DNA from: Anaspis maculata
Lineage: Eukaryota; Arthropoda; Insecta; Coleoptera; Scraptiidae
DNA length: 64,000 nucleotides
NCBI GenBank assembly: GCA_949128115.1
Contig: OX421965.1
Span: 35,955,681-36,019,680, forward strand
Reading direction: 5' to 3'
Part shown: piece by piece, positions 46,305-59,252 of the stretch
Layout: each line of letters starts with the position of its first letter
Numbering within the stretch: the first letter of the stretch is position 1
Notes under the pieces: model-generated
Database searches by the model: none
What the model was told of the DNA's origin: nothing
Seen by the model: only the letters and a program-made list of their open reading frames with translations
Translations under genes and position numbers: made by a program

Positions 46305-46710
46305 GCTTTCATAATTCGGCCGCCATCTTGGCTGCCATATTGAAATTTCTTATTAGTGGAACGATTGTCATGAAACTTGAAACTCACCCTTGTCTAGTAT
46401 GATCATTCTTATTTTCAAGCCAAATTTTATGATTGCCCCACCATCTTGGCCGTCATATTGAAATCTCTTATAAGTGGAAAGATTTTCATGAAACTTGAGA
46501 GTTACGCTTGTCTCGTACGATCATTCCTATTTTCAAGCTGAGTTTCATAATTCTGCCGCCATCTTGGCCGCCATATTGAAATCTCTTGTTAGTGGAACGA
46601 TTTTCATGAAACTTGGAACTTACCCTTGTCTAGTACGATCATTTTGATTTTCAAGCCAAATTTCATGATTCTGTCGATATTTTGGCCGCCATATTGCAAT
46701 TTTTTGCCCA
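46305..46710 (+). repeat. Tandem repeat, period 118 bp, about 3.3 copies
   Basis: CCATCTTGGCCGCCATATTG or a close variant recurs at 46323, 46441, 46559 and 46677. Each is followed by TTAGTGGAACGATT, ATGAAACTTG and ATTTTCAAGC. The copies diverge by about 10-15 percent by eye. It looks like a short satellite block. Confidence 0.9.
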
Positions 46711-47856
46711 AGACGGTAGAACCCTAATCACTTAACATCTTGCGTTCACTAATCCTCCAAAAAGGAAGTGCGCTACTGAGCCTCATGCCCATGAGGCATA
46801 TTCGCTTGTTCCCTTTGAAATCAAGGTGCACACTGCTTTAAATTTTGTGTAATTTATCTACTCCCCAAATGATCTCAATATTGATGGCAAAGGCCGTAAT
46901 CTAGTGTGTGCACTTTGCGCACTCATGACGTGGCCTCCGAACTGCGCTGTCGCGCGTATTTCGAGGTTTCATTATTGTTTCTTTTCCACAAGTTACGTCA
47001 CAAACAGTAAGACGACGAAAAGAGTCTCTGCTACCTCAAAAGCCGCCGTAGAGAACAGTACTTTCTATGATTCATTCACATTTCATTGTTCATTGTCGGG
47101 TTATACCTGGAAGTAAACGAGGGAAAGAAGACTTGCACGCTTCTCCGTGTCCTGGTGAGGGTCCATCTGATCGTATGAATCTGCCTTGTTGAGTCTACTA
47201 ACCTCTTCTTATTTGGGGGGAAATTATGTGACACGACGAAGAGAGGGCCACAGGTTGGCTCGAATCGATTTTCTTGTATATACTGTTATTTACTGTATGT
47301 GATTACTGTTTACTAACCATTGTTCTGTTTTGTATGTATGTATGTATCTGTGGGGTTTGTGATGGGTAACTTCTGGGGAATTTCGGGCGAATGCGTTACA
47401 GATATTTCTTCCTTACCGTTTGCTTACAAAGAGTATGACCTACTCCAACTTCTCTACTTGTTTATCTCTCACCTGTCTCTTATTTATTTATCAACCTATT
47501 TATCTCTTATTTGTTTAATTTTTATTTACCTACACCATCGCTTATCATTTATTTCTTGTTGATTTATCCACTTGTTTACTGATCATTTGTGTCTTGTTTA
47601 TTTCACCGATCATTTCTTAATTGTTTACTCATCTATCAATTTAACTTCTCTTGGTTGAGAAGTGTAAAATTGATTGCTGAGCGTGAAGTTTTCTTCAAAT
47701 CGTAAGCGAGCGAGTTTCCTTTTGTTGTTATGTGAATAACTTGCAAACAGAGCAAACGTTTCAAAGAGGTTCAAGCCCCGATTCACGCTGACTTGATCAA
47801 TGCATCACTGTAGTGACTTCTCTGTCATTTCATCATGACTCATTCACACTCAACTT
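46711..47856. other. No recognisable gene
   Basis: T-rich towards the right, with TATG units near 47331-47347 and TTTAT/TTTACTTG phrases at 47460-47640. No conserved protein. Confidence 0.45.
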
Positions 47857-47907
47857 TTATTATTATTATTATTATTATTATTGTTATTATTATTATTATT
47901 ATTATTG
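47857..47907 (-). repeat. (TTA)n tail of a non-LTR element
   Basis: About sixteen TTA/TTG units directly follow, in minus orientation, the 3' UTR phrase GCTTTTCTGCCTGTTGGGTG and CAGTAC. A trinucleotide run at this place is the 3' tail of the LINE at 47908-48700. Confidence 0.85.
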
Positions 47908-48700
47908 TACTGCACCCAACAGGCAGAAAAGCCCAGTTAAAGGGTGAGGGATACCAGAGACAAAACCGAGAGGGGGTACATACTTAGGAAAAAACCTACG
48001 CTCTTATGTCGGACAGAGAACAGTTGAAGAGATCAACCTCGCTCTCATAAGCAGAGTAATTGACAATCATCTGATAGAGAGGAGATGCCACTAGGATGTT
48101 GGTTCTAGCTGTGGGAAGGTGGAATAAACTGTGTGATCTAGAGGAAAGCCGAGGAACACTGAGACCCACAGCACCAAGAAAATCAGGGCAATCCAACGCG
48201 TTGCTAAATAGACCAAAAAGAAAATGGATTGACTGGAACACTCTTCGAGACTTCAAAGATGACAGGTTGAACCGCTCCAACATGATCTCCTGAGGAAAAC
48301 TACGTGGAGGGTATTGGTTATCCAGTATAAAATAAGCCGCTTTCAAAAACCTCCTCTGAACTCTCTCCAAATCATTGACGAAGGAGTCATAAATCGGACT
48401 CCAGACAAGAGAGGCGTATTCAAGTTTGGACCGGACGAAAGAAACATACAAGGCTTTCAGTGTTTCAACGTTGGTAAATGCCTTTGAGTTTCTCAGCACA
48501 AAGCCAAGACCTTTGTATGCCGAGCTCGAGACATAACTGATGTGCTCTTTGAAGGATAGACCGCCGTCAAAAACTACCCCAAGGTCCTTCACCGTCCGAG
48601 GTCTCTGCAATATTTCTCCCCCCAAAGTGTAGTCGAAAACGACGTTTGCATGTTTTCTGCTGCTGCTGCTTTTATTCAGATCATTTGGGAAGGGATTTTT
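47908..48700 (-). mobile_element. 5'-truncated non-LTR retrotransposon (Jockey/CR1-like), reverse-transcriptase C-terminal part
   Basis: An open stretch of about 230 codons on the minus strand matches the part after the reverse-transcriptase palm in Jockey/CR1-like LINEs. Landmarks are VKDLGVVFDGGLSFKEHI, then LKALYVSFVRSKLEYASLVW, LERVQRRFLKAAYF and FHLPTARTN. It stops at 47996 and a 90-bp 3' UTR leads into the TTA tail. The upstream part, including the catalytic motif and the endonuclease, is missing, as is usual for incomplete reverse transcription. This part is unbroken, so the insertion may be fairly young. It would be dead without the rest. Confidence 0.85.
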
Positions 48701-48750
48701 CAGCAATCAACCAGGCAATACGCATGGGTTTCTTCGACGTGTTCTTCCCA

Positions 48751-49210
48751 TGTGTGCCTGTCAGCGAACACGTCACTTTTCCTTTGCGATTAAATTGACA
48801 GTTTGACATGTTTCATGATTTCTTGTTTTGTTTTGTTAATCTGATTTTGTGTTCATTTCATTGTTGTAAATTCATGCATTGTCAAAATATTTTGTTATGA
48901 TTTTTCTTGTTTCATTTGTTTGTCTTTTGTTGTTCTTTATCCATGTTGTGTCATTTTATCACTGTCAATTTATTGTTGTGAGGTGTTTTGAGAAGAGGAA
49001 CAAATTCATTTAAAACTTTGCTATTGATTTCCAATAAAAGTTCATTTTGCTTGCATTTCATTCGCGTTTCATTCAAGAATCAAACCTCATCCCCAAGAAC
49101 ACATTCTCATCTCGAGTAAGAACTCACACAACGTAGGGAAAAGGTAAACAACAGTGGGAGGGAAGGAACAACGACGATCACTGCCAACATCGAAAACTGG
49201 GTACACTACA
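48751..49210 (+). repeat. BEL/Pao-type LTR
   Basis: Begins TGTGTGCCTGTCAGCGAACA, has a long T-rich part, an AATAAAAG signal at 49030-49037, and ends CACTACA just before a primer-binding site. The TG...CA ends, signal position and length of about 460 bp fit an LTR. There is no second copy in the window, and little or no internal sequence follows the binding site. Confidence 0.55.
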
Positions 49211-49214
49211 GAAA

Positions 49215-49231
49215 TGGTGCCGTGACCAGGA
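49215..49231 (+). other. BEL/Pao-type primer-binding site
   Basis: TGGTGCCGTGACCAGGA is the sequence I associate with the start of the internal region in many insect BEL/Pao elements, where a tRNA primes minus-strand DNA synthesis. It lies 4 bases after the proposed LTR end. Confidence 0.6.
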
Positions 49232-49330
49232 TACACTACAACGGGGTAATTATGAATGAAGACAATGTGTTTGTCTATACATATTGGGAGATTTGCGTTT
49301 CCATGACCCTCCCGGTTTCGTTACAATCTC

Positions 49331-49473
49331 AGGGCTCGATACCAAGTTGCAGGCGCAAAGTTTGGGACGGCCGGCGTAACTCGCCAAATACAGCAGTCTG
49401 ATTGGTTGGTATCCGCCGTTGATATGGTAACTGCACTTACAGCAGTCTCAGCCCCAGCTTGGTATCGAGCCGT
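49331..49473. repeat. Small element with 14-bp inverted ends
   Basis: GGCTCGATACCAAG (49333-49346) is mirrored exactly by CTTGGTATCGAGCC (49458-49471), with weaker matches just inside. The total is about 140 bp with no coding content. No target duplication is clear. Confidence 0.55.
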
Positions 49474-49611
49474 TAGTTTGTAATTTAGTTTGATCAAAGA
49501 AGTAGTTTCGAGGAATTTTCCGTCATCTCTCAGTGGGCTTGTATAATTATGTAAATTTTTGGTTTTCTTAAAATCTTCCCACAAATTTTGTCAAGATGTT
49601 TATTTTCTTTT

Positions 49612-49650
49612 GCTGACCGGTTTCGAGGGCCTCTGGTCCCTCCTCGTCAA
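49612..49650 (-). ncRNA. Degenerate hammerhead-like core
   Basis: On the minus strand: TTGACGA, one extra base, a perfect five-pair stem GAGGG/CCCTC, then GAAAC, CGGTC. It has the same core order, self-complementary ACCGGT and extra base before stem II as the motif at 17224-17250. The first core base is T instead of C (CUGANGA expected), so it is probably inactive. Stem I is weak. It is either a worn member of the same family or a chance look-alike; the five-pair stem and exact ACCGGT argue for the former. Confidence 0.5.
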
Positions 49651-49789
49651 AAAGTGAAGGTAAAAAGAGAGAAAAAGTTATTCTGTATTATTTTTGCAGA
49701 AATCTGACGTAAAAGGAATAAATATTTCGATAAAACTTGTGGGGCGACTATGAGAAAATCAAAAATTCACACAAAGGAGTAGTATTAGA

Positions 49790-50150
49790 TCCTCTGTAGA
49801 AAACTACATGATATAACATATCACATCTAGTCACAATTCTAGTCAGTATGAAAGGTCTCCCAGTTACAGGGGTATACAAATGTATAATAAGCTACCACAT
49901 AAGTTCAAAACTATGACCTCCAAAGAATTTCCTAAACATGTCAAGTATCTGCTGCTGTTCCATTGTTTCTACTCTGTCGACGAGTAATATGTTATGTGAT
50001 TTGTAATTTTATCTGTGATAGTATGTTACTGTCGAATTAACATTGTTCATGATGTTATTTATTTATTTATTTATTTATTGTTTGACGTGTACATCCGACA
50101 CTTCGGCCCCGTATAAATAGAATTCTATTCTATTCTATTCTATTCTATTG
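49790..50150 (+). mobile_element. 3' end of a second non-LTR retrotransposon
   Basis: A plus-strand frame reads SPSYRGIQMYNKLPHKFK followed by FPKHVKYLLLFHCFYSVDE and a stop. This is the typical last part of a Jockey/CR1-like ORF2 (GxxLYNxLPxxIK...FKxxLKxWLLxxxFYSVDE). A 3' UTR of about 130 bp follows, with TTTA units (50056-50079) and the phrase CTTCGGCCCCGTATAAATAG. It ends in five ATTCT units (50121-50149), the variable tail. Everything upstream of about 49790 is missing. Confidence 0.7.
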
Positions 50151-53100
50151 AACTAATCTGCTATTGTGATTTAAGAAATGTACTGCAACTTGCTTCAGCA
50201 GTGGGTTTGATAACTCGTATCAAAATAGTTTTTCTACTGTCCTATTCAGATTAAAGCAAAATACAATGACTAGTTAGAATTCCTCTTTCATTCATTATTC
50301 TCATTTGCGAATGAACGAGGTGGCGCCCGAGTATTCCCCGAAATAGACAGAAAAGAAATGTCGAACTAACCCTAACACAAGCCACGTGGGTAAACTATGC
50401 GCTATACAATGTGCGAAACGGCATTACAAACTCGAGTAAATAAATAATAAACAGGTACAAATGGGCAACTCATTTCCCGCGGAAATCTACTACCTATGTA
50501 CGAAGTTTCCCAATATGGAAATGCGCACACAACAGTCGTTTTCGTGCTACGCTGTTGTTGAAAATACGAAGCCGAAAATATTCCTTCTTCCTCGAGAACG
50601 CGCGGACGACAATGAAACCTCATTTCAGCGAATCGTGTGCTCGTCCCGTGCAGGCATTACTATACATCTGCTGTGACGACGTCGACGTGTACAACACAGT
50701 GTACACCTTTACCGGCATACTTTCACATCCCCGAGAAGGAGTTTCCTTTAGATTGGATTCTATGGAGTTCTTAGTTAGTCTAATGTAAATTTCAGCTCGC
50801 ACAACTTTGGCTTGTTAGTAGCAGAGAATGAATAACATCGTAGGTACCGAACTTCGGAAAGCTCTCGGGTTCCGTGCAAGAAGCTCCACTCAGGATTCCG
50901 TTCTCTCTGCCACACGCCAAGCTCTCGATACCTGCATTCCGCTAGCAAATATTATGTATTTTTTGTATATACACAGCAGAAATAAACTAACTTTTCAATA
51001 AGTCTTTCATTAAAAAATAACCAGCGAGCTGGAACACCAAGACCTAGGATTATAACATCCAGTCGACCGCCTGTTGAATTTAAGCCGGAGGTTGACGGAA
51101 ATTTGAGCCAATGACAGCGCTCAAAGCTTTCAACCTGAGGTTGGAATTTAGCCGGAGGTTAAAATCACTAAAATCAGTTATGATACATTAGTAGGGAGAT
51201 CGAAATCCGACTCAGGCATTTATCGTTACAATCAACACTCGCGATCGCTTGGCCAAATTTATCGTGAACATGTGAGCACTTGATTTGTGATAATACTGTT
51301 GAAAATTTCTCCAAAGAGCAAACTGACACGAAAACAAGGGACTGTGTGAATGAAGAGTAGCTTTCGCCTATCCCTTCGATTTTCTTAGGAGTTGCGAAGC
51401 ATATTCTTCTTAGCAACTCCTAACTGAAGCTAGTCAAAAGCAAAAGCCGTTTTTTATTCACACGGCGCAAGGCTCTTCCGGTATTTGACCATTTATAAAC
51501 AAATGCATATATTAAAAAAAAACGTGAGTGCGTGACCATAGTCACCCTCGGAAGAAGTGAAACTTCTATACATATGAATCAATCAGCAAACAACGTTCGA
51601 AGAGGTGTTCTTTTCGTACTCCCGCTCCGCTCCCTCACGGTTTGTATCATCTTGTTTTTCTTATTATCAATCTTATTACTATTATTATTAGTCACTCAAA
51701 GGGCCGAGTACTTTCGACATGATTTTTTCACGATTAGACTTCTTTTATTTTTTTTCTCGCTGCGCTCGGCAGTGGAGAGCCTCACCAAATGCGGGAATGA
51801 AAAGAATCCTTCGAAATTCAACTTAATTATTATATTACCGCCCCTATGACTTGCCGCCTGCCGTACTCGCTTGCGCGCCGGAACGCACTGCACGCCTGCT
51901 AGGGCCGGCCCTGAATATACCTCCCTATCCCTATAATAAATCGGATCCGCTCGAATCTATTCAAGCCAAGTCGAGAGCCATTCTTGTCGGGCCAACAGTA
52001 CGACAACACGAAGAGCAATCCAGTGTCGGCGATTAGTAAAAAATGGAACCGAAAGCGGCGAACGCTGCAACAGCTTATTCTTTCATTTCCTGGGACGACG
52101 CTGGTCACCCCAAGGTCAGACAAGACAACGTTACAGCACATCGTTACAGGCGTTCGTTACAACCACTGATGCTATGAAGCAATTTCACTCCCATGTGTGG
52201 TTCTGCGTTAGTGGTGTGTTGTGATCTAGGCGCGAGAATAGAAGTTTCACTTCAAAAAAAATTGTGAAAATCTGACATCTCAAGGTGGAAAATCGTAGGT
52301 GTTAAGTGTAAGATGAAAACTGGTTAAGGTTAGTTCTTCTCGGCTTAAGTTAAATTTAGGTATGAATCCAAGTTGACCACCTTGCCAAGCCCTGAACCGC
52401 CTCAAGTGACCCACTGACAAACAATAATCATTATGACTGTTTTCTACTGTGCAGCCGTAACTACCCCTGCTTCTTCGGTCGTGGAATAGTTCCGAAAAAC
52501 AAGACTCCAACTACTCACACATTGATTCTATTGAGTAACATAAAAAAGGGAATGGAAACACATTGGCTTGACGGTAAATCGGAGTAGATGACGGGGCTGA
52601 AGATTACTTCGGATTTGCTGACTGGCGCCTCTCTACAAAAATACAAACGACCCCTGTTTGGTTTATAACTAAGCAAGCAAATAAAAAGGGAGGCTGGAAG
52701 GAACAATTCACAAGTCAATAAGCAGCTTGTATCACTCAAAAGAACACTTCATGTTGCTCTGATAACTATCAACCCCAAAATGATAGATTGCGACACTGCC
52801 AGCTTTGAATTTTTTGGCGAAAAAGAAGAAACAATGAACAGTCAGCGTCAGCACAGAATACAACGCAGGTGACATCACCCGCGATTACAAGCAAAAACTA
52901 CTTTTTTCTACCAGAGTGAAGCGGAATAAGAAGGAAAATTTTACTATACAGGGGATACCAAGCAAGCCTCATTTCAGAGTATAACTCACGACGGCGGCAC
53001 GAACGGTGCAGTCAGGTGATGGAAAGTCGACGGTGGCACAAGCCGTGCATTCAGGCGATGGGAAGCGGTGAAAGTAGGGTAGGCAATATCCAGCTGAGCA

Positions 53101-56100
53101 CCGTGCAAAGCTTCAACAGGTGACCTCAAAAACAACACAATGAGCTGATGATATGAACCTTCGGCATTCCGCAAGAAAACAGGCATGTGCGATTTATTCA
53201 GGTATGGTGTTCATGACGGCGATGGAACGCCAATACTCATTTTTTTTCTAATCGAATTGAAGTACAGATAAAATTGCGACAGCATTAGCACAAAACATGT
53301 TTATTGCAGCGGTTTACTGCCCACTTCCCTGTAAATCTCTGAACAGACCAAAACTAAAATATATTCGCTCTAATTTGTGTGTGCCTATGCAACCAGGTAT
53401 GCATTCGTATATTCGGAACATGATTGGGATTTGTGGAAGAGTGGGATAACAGCATGAATATTGTCTGGGTATTTATCACCGCGGCATAAACAAAATTGCA
53501 TTAATGTATTCCCCGTGTACTAAATAGGTAATTACTTCGAATCGGACAACAATGGGACCCCTGTAATTCCGCAATAATACACATATTTGCGAGTCACGGC
53601 AATGTAACGCCCGGAGAACAAAGCCATATCCACTGTGCTGTTGCGATTATACCATCCTCTAAGCATTTTTCCGTCAGCTGTTTAAATAAATAATAATCAA
53701 TAGGTATACGCAATACATATTGCGCTTCATTATTTTGTAATGCATTGTCAATGTTATTCATGAATGTTTATTATTTTGGAGGCACGCGAGTGCTGCCGGT
53801 GCAAAAGGTGGAACAAATTGATGAAATTCAGTTCGCTAATTAATTATTTGACTAATTTAAATTGAGCTATTTGCAATTTATTGCCTAAAAATACGCGTTG
53901 TAATGCGAAATGCATATTTTTTTTATTGTGACGATTGTGATTTATAAAAATAGGATAGCACACTGGTCGTTCTGAACTAAAAAAAAAAAACTGAGCTAAC
54001 TCCTGGGGTCATAACTCATAACTACTCATCTCCACATAGAATGCTGTAACTAACTGTAACCTAGAGCTGTTCTTGGCTAGCAAGGCGGTAGCTCAAACTT
54101 TAAACAGATATCGGCACATATGAACATGTTCGAAAACTTGAAGCTTAGAGCTCCATCCAACAGCTCCAGCGGTCAAGGACGCACACGAGATATCGTTAAA
54201 TCACCATGGTGGTTGGCAAATTTTCCGGATCCACTTCCACACCCAACATCCTTTACTGCCAGCACATTATTTTGTCGCTCATGTCAAAATATTAATATGT
54301 ACCGACTAGAATAATATGTACTATAGCAGGCACTGCTATCGTTTCCATCTGGATGGGATTGTCGAAGTGTCATTTCATTTCCCACTGAAAAGAAATCAAA
54401 CAAACTTTTGAACAAACTCATCTGTGTGGAGCTTCGACGTTAGTAGCATAGTCAGTGTGTGCTGCTCCAAAATAAGTCATTCGTCGTCGAAAATCCCGGC
54501 CGTCCAGGATCGGCTCCATAATTGATTAACCCCGTAAGTACCTGACGCGCACGAAATTACACCTAATTTATATTTAATCAAACTTTATGTAGTTTGCAAG
54601 GAATGGCCATTACTCTATGACAGTGAAAAATGTTCGCCACCTTTATTAAATGCACCTGTCATATAAAAGGGACGAAAAATTACGTTTCATTGGTCGGCTT
54701 CTTGCGCGCTTGTCGGACGGGGGCTACACGGCGCTTGTATATGGCTCCCGCCTGTCAGTGAAGCTTCTTCCGCTCCCTGCTGTGGCCAGATATCAAAATC
54801 ACGTACAACATTTATTGCGGTATCTCTCCCGCAGAATACTCTCCTCTCAGATACGGACACCATCAAAAGTTCTTTCACTTATCGCAAAAGGACTAAAATA
54901 ATAAAAATAAAAGAAACAAAATCGATCGAGCTGTTGAAGAGAATCGTGCTGGGGCTCTGAACTGGTCGGTATAGGCTTAAATTAAAATTCAGGACGTTTT
55001 CCAGTGAGGTGAATGCATTTTGTTGATGGATGAGGTAGATGCAGTCCGATAGTGACCGAGTTCGTGTCAGTTGCAGTAAGCGATTGCATAAATTCCTTCA
55101 GCTTATCGTCGACAGGTAGCATAAAGGTCAAAGTTATGCATTTCTGGGACGTTGCTTCGGTGCGAAAATTAGCTTTGGTATTCATGTTTCCATGGTATCC
55201 ATTTGAAATTGACGTTATCAAGTTGAAGTTGAAGAAACTGCGACGTAAGCACTATCCAGATCACAAAATATCGAATGACCCACAAAACAAGATTTTTCAA
55301 ATGAAATAGAATCGCACTGATTCAAAGATGACGACACGAGCTTTCCTTCGCACGATAACTTCACATTTCCAATGTGGAACAAGCTAAATGCAAGATGTTC
55401 TGAAGCTGTCATCTCTTACAACACGTTGTTGCTGACAGTGTTGTTCCCACACTTGGGGGGCACTCAAGGATTTCAAAAGTTCATTTGCGACATTCACAAA
55501 ACTCTCCCCTTTGGTTATATTCAAATATTTTCAGGGGCTCGCGCGTTTTCAAGACGCTCACACTTACAATAAAATAATCATTGAAAACAAGATTTCGCCT
55601 ATTCTCATACGTCTAAATGTCACAGGAATTAACTTCTCCCGTGGACACTGCGGGCGCTACTAGTCACGATAAGCTCCGCCTTTCTGCCGGTAGTCTATAA
55701 GAATAGGTATATAGCTGATGTTCAACTCAAAACTGATCTGAGTCAAATGGGTCTGATTTTCGCCAGCGTCAAGTTGACACAAGCTGGAACCTGATATCGA
55801 CCTATGCCACTAAAATCGTATTTTGCTTGTACAAGATCCCATTTCAAACAATGCAAAATATTCTTTCAACATTCAACAACTATTAACATTAGCTTACCAG
55901 TTATCAAGGCGGATACCCGCCCACCTCACCTCCAAGTGCTAAAAGCTTCTAAACCAGACGAGTGCCGTATAACGTTGTCGTTTTTCCATATTTTCTTATT
56001 TGTACAATCGAACATCGCGCGAAACGCCGTCTAAAATGTCGATCCGTTAAAGTGGTAAATAATGTATTTAAAAAGCCTCCGACTTCTTGCTGCCTCTGCG

Positions 56101-58912
56101 AAGCGCAATCCGTATTCCTTCAGTCAATATCGGCTGAAGTCTGCAAACGAAAAAGCCATAATGACACGTTTTGAATTCCAAATATCCGCACGCTGGAGAA
56201 TATTTCCCAGGTTCTTCTTCCTCCATATCCTGGCCATGCCGCTCTGTCTGCCTGTCTGCCCCGTAGTATGTTGGTAGCCCTGCTGCTGCTACTGCTCCTC
56301 CTGCTACATCAACTACCTACCTACCACCCGTCCTGCCCCTGCCCCCTCGACCGGGTTCTGCTGCTCGGGGCGTCGTAATCACCTTGTTTCGCCCCCCGCG
56401 TCCCTCCCCGTCTTGGGAGTCCCCGCGGAGGCTCTCCTCCTGCTCTGCCGCTGCCTCTCCCCGAAATTCCCCTTCATTTATTACACATCGTCCCGGTAAT
56501 TCGTTTAGGGGGCTCTCGTTGCCGAACGAAATGTTATATTTTGTAATTTATAATGTTTTGTGACGTTTTTAAGCGCTGAGCAACGCGACGGAGTCTTAAC
56601 AAAATCGAAACACGTATAAACGCCATCAAAAGCCCTCTCCTCCTCGAGGAAAACTTGAAGACTTATCGTTTCTATTAGTACTAAAAGCAATATTGTTGTG
56701 TGATTACGGCAGCGTCTTTGTGGTAATTGAATGAGGAATGCTTCTGGGTCGGCATCGGAGGAGAAGATCGATTCCACACGAAGGCAATATCGCCCGTTAA
56801 GTTTACTCTGGCGATGCAATATTACCCATATATTGTTCAACAAATAATAAGCGGCAAGGTCGATCAAAAGCTCGTGCGGTAATAACATTCCAGGAATATT
56901 ATTCCTAGGGTCATATCTAAGTGGTGCATCGAGCATTCAAGAAGCATCAACAATCAACATAATCTTAGGTATATGGTGAATGTTTGCATATTGCATAACA
57001 TCGTATTTCGTGAAATTGGTAACCCTTTGAGTGGCTGTCGAGGTAACTTTGTATTGCAACTGATTTTCGGCTTCCATATTCTGATTCCATTTTTCATTGG
57101 CCTAGGTTTTGGTATTTAATTTATGACCGGCAGGAAAATGCCATGCGGTGAGTGCACTGGGCTGCGCCATCTTTGGCATGGACGACGCTTTTATTATCAG
57201 TTGTTTTTTTTTGTGTAGAATGAAAAATGCGTAATATTTAGCATTATTTTGTGCACTGACGTATAATACTAGACGGTGCTTTCCTATCCCCATTACACAC
57301 TGTGTTGACGCGCGAGAACCGCTAGGACCAGGGGAAAGGGGGGGGGGCGACAGTTTGTTATCCGGACGACACATAGACGTGCTTGCAGCGTTTTCTTTAT
57401 GTTGAGGGGGGAAAACAAATGAAGGTCAAAAATAACGTCAATGTATGCTTCCGGTATGCCGAAGCTTTGAAACGGTGTGAAATTTGAGGAGTAGGCGGAA
57501 GAAAAAAAAAGTGAAGGTGTGGTTGGTAGCGATAACAACAGGGGAGAAAGTTTTTGGGTTTTGGGAAGAGCGCTGCTCGTAAGATGGGTTTCGAGTTTGG
57601 TTCGAAAGAAAAAGATGGCCTTTGCTCACGGAAGGTTGAGCCGCCACCAACTCTAAATTATCTGTCGACGTCTATCGTCTATATCATTTGACTATTACCC
57701 ACCTATTATTACCTTTTTCGGCAATATCATCAAAATTGGGGTAGGGATATAAATTTTGGGGGAAGATACCAAAGTAGTGTATGTGTCTCTGATCCCTTTA
57801 GATGTTCTAGGTGAAGCTGTCTTACTGGAGGATTGCCCAACTGGCTCCAGTGTGCCGTTAGGACCCTCGTAGGGCTCCGTCTACTCCGCTGCTACACTGG
57901 TGGCGCCCGATTTACCTTCTCAAGTGCTGACGGAGACCTAACATCACGAGGCGAGTCCTGTAGCCGTGGCAGTTTTCCAGTAAGAACGATGGTTTCACCA
58001 ATGGACAGAGAAAGGTCGAGGATGGTTATGAGCTTCACTCTGGGACCTACTAAGTATCTTTTCTATTTTATTTTGCTTTCTTCGTAACACCAGAAACGGT
58101 TACAGTTTGTTTTGTATTCCTTTTGTTATGTAACCTTGCGTCATGAATATAACTGTTGACCTGTTTCCTTTTTGCTTTTCCTATCCTTGACCCTATGCTG
58201 AATGCACGAAATCCCATAACCCGAACCCACACTCACCCCAGACTATGAGCTAGTCGTGGCCAAGACCATCAAGGGGTATATACCCGAGGAGCGATTTTCC
58301 TTGCCCCGAAGCCATGAGCGGCTTGAACTGGTCACCCAGATCAGACGGTATTAGCTTTGCACACCTGGCACTGCTGCACCATTATTACCTCGCGAAATAA
58401 GCAAAATATCGAATGAAACGACAAATAATAATGAGCAACAAAGAAATGAGCTGGCTATGGTGTGACGTGTGACAGCATGCAACGCGATCAGCTGACCGCA
58501 GCGCGCGACCCACATCAAGGTGCTACAATACGAGGTGTGATCACTTGGAATTTAATCCCTACTCTCTACCTCTACTCCTACTTTACTTCTTAATTTTCAA
58601 TCAGACATGGAAAATCTTCCCAAGAAATAGTACAGAATTGAATATCTTGACGATTTGGAGGAAAAATCCACACATTGGCCCTGCATTCATTAAGCGGGCT
58701 CACCTCAGTTGATATACTTGCATATTGTTATTTTCCTGACGTCGGCCATACTGGATTCAGGTCTTGGCCGCATGCACGGATGTAAACAACTCGGTCTAGT
58801 ATAGTCTTGTGTCAACACATGAAAATGCAACAGCAAAATCACGAAGTGTATTGACTGACGTCACACGGTTCCTGTTCCTGTTATTATTTGAACTCGAACA
58901 ACCTACCCAGTT
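50151..58912. other. No recognisable gene over about 8.8 kb
   Basis: I found no known domain. Two adjoining minus-strand open stretches (54982-55221 and 55218-55412, with LTFMLPVDDKLKEFMQ in the first) have non-repetitive composition but no family I recognise. An 11-bp stem, TTAGGAGTTGC, with its inverse lies at 51386-51424. The block 56240-56470 is pyrimidine- and GC-rich with CTG/CTC units. This region may be intronic or intergenic. Confidence 0.4.
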
Positions 58913-59252
58913 AAGGACGGCATTTCCTAGTGTTTTTTCTTTAAACGTGTGTTTCATGAGAACCACTGGAGTAAGAGACTTGAAAAAAAAAGAGTATTTT
59001 AAAATCTAGAATATTTCAAAATTTCAAAGTTCGAAAAACTCTAATTTTTTTTTCTCAAATTTTTTTTTTTTTCAAAAAAAGTCCCTCATTCTTTTGCCAG
59101 CTTTGATTTGAATTACTCATTTTTTTATTAAATTTTTAGCTGCTCAGATTTGAGAGAAACTCACGCCACAAGAATCTATCTGTTTCTCTTTCGCTCTGCA
59201 GCTAATCCGCAGTCTGTTTCAGCCATTTTTTATGTTAGGAAATGCCGTCCTT
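58913..59252. repeat. MITE with 17-bp perfect inverted ends
   Basis: AAGGACGGCATTTCCTA at 58913-58929 is exactly mirrored by TAGGAAATGCCGTCCTT at 59236-59252, enclosing 306 AT-rich non-coding bases. If the ends start at AGG, the flanking triplets are TTA and TGA, close to a Harbinger-type 3-bp duplication with one change. The right end, with AGCCATTT before it, also occurs inside the hAT-like element at 21180-21204. Confidence 0.7.
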
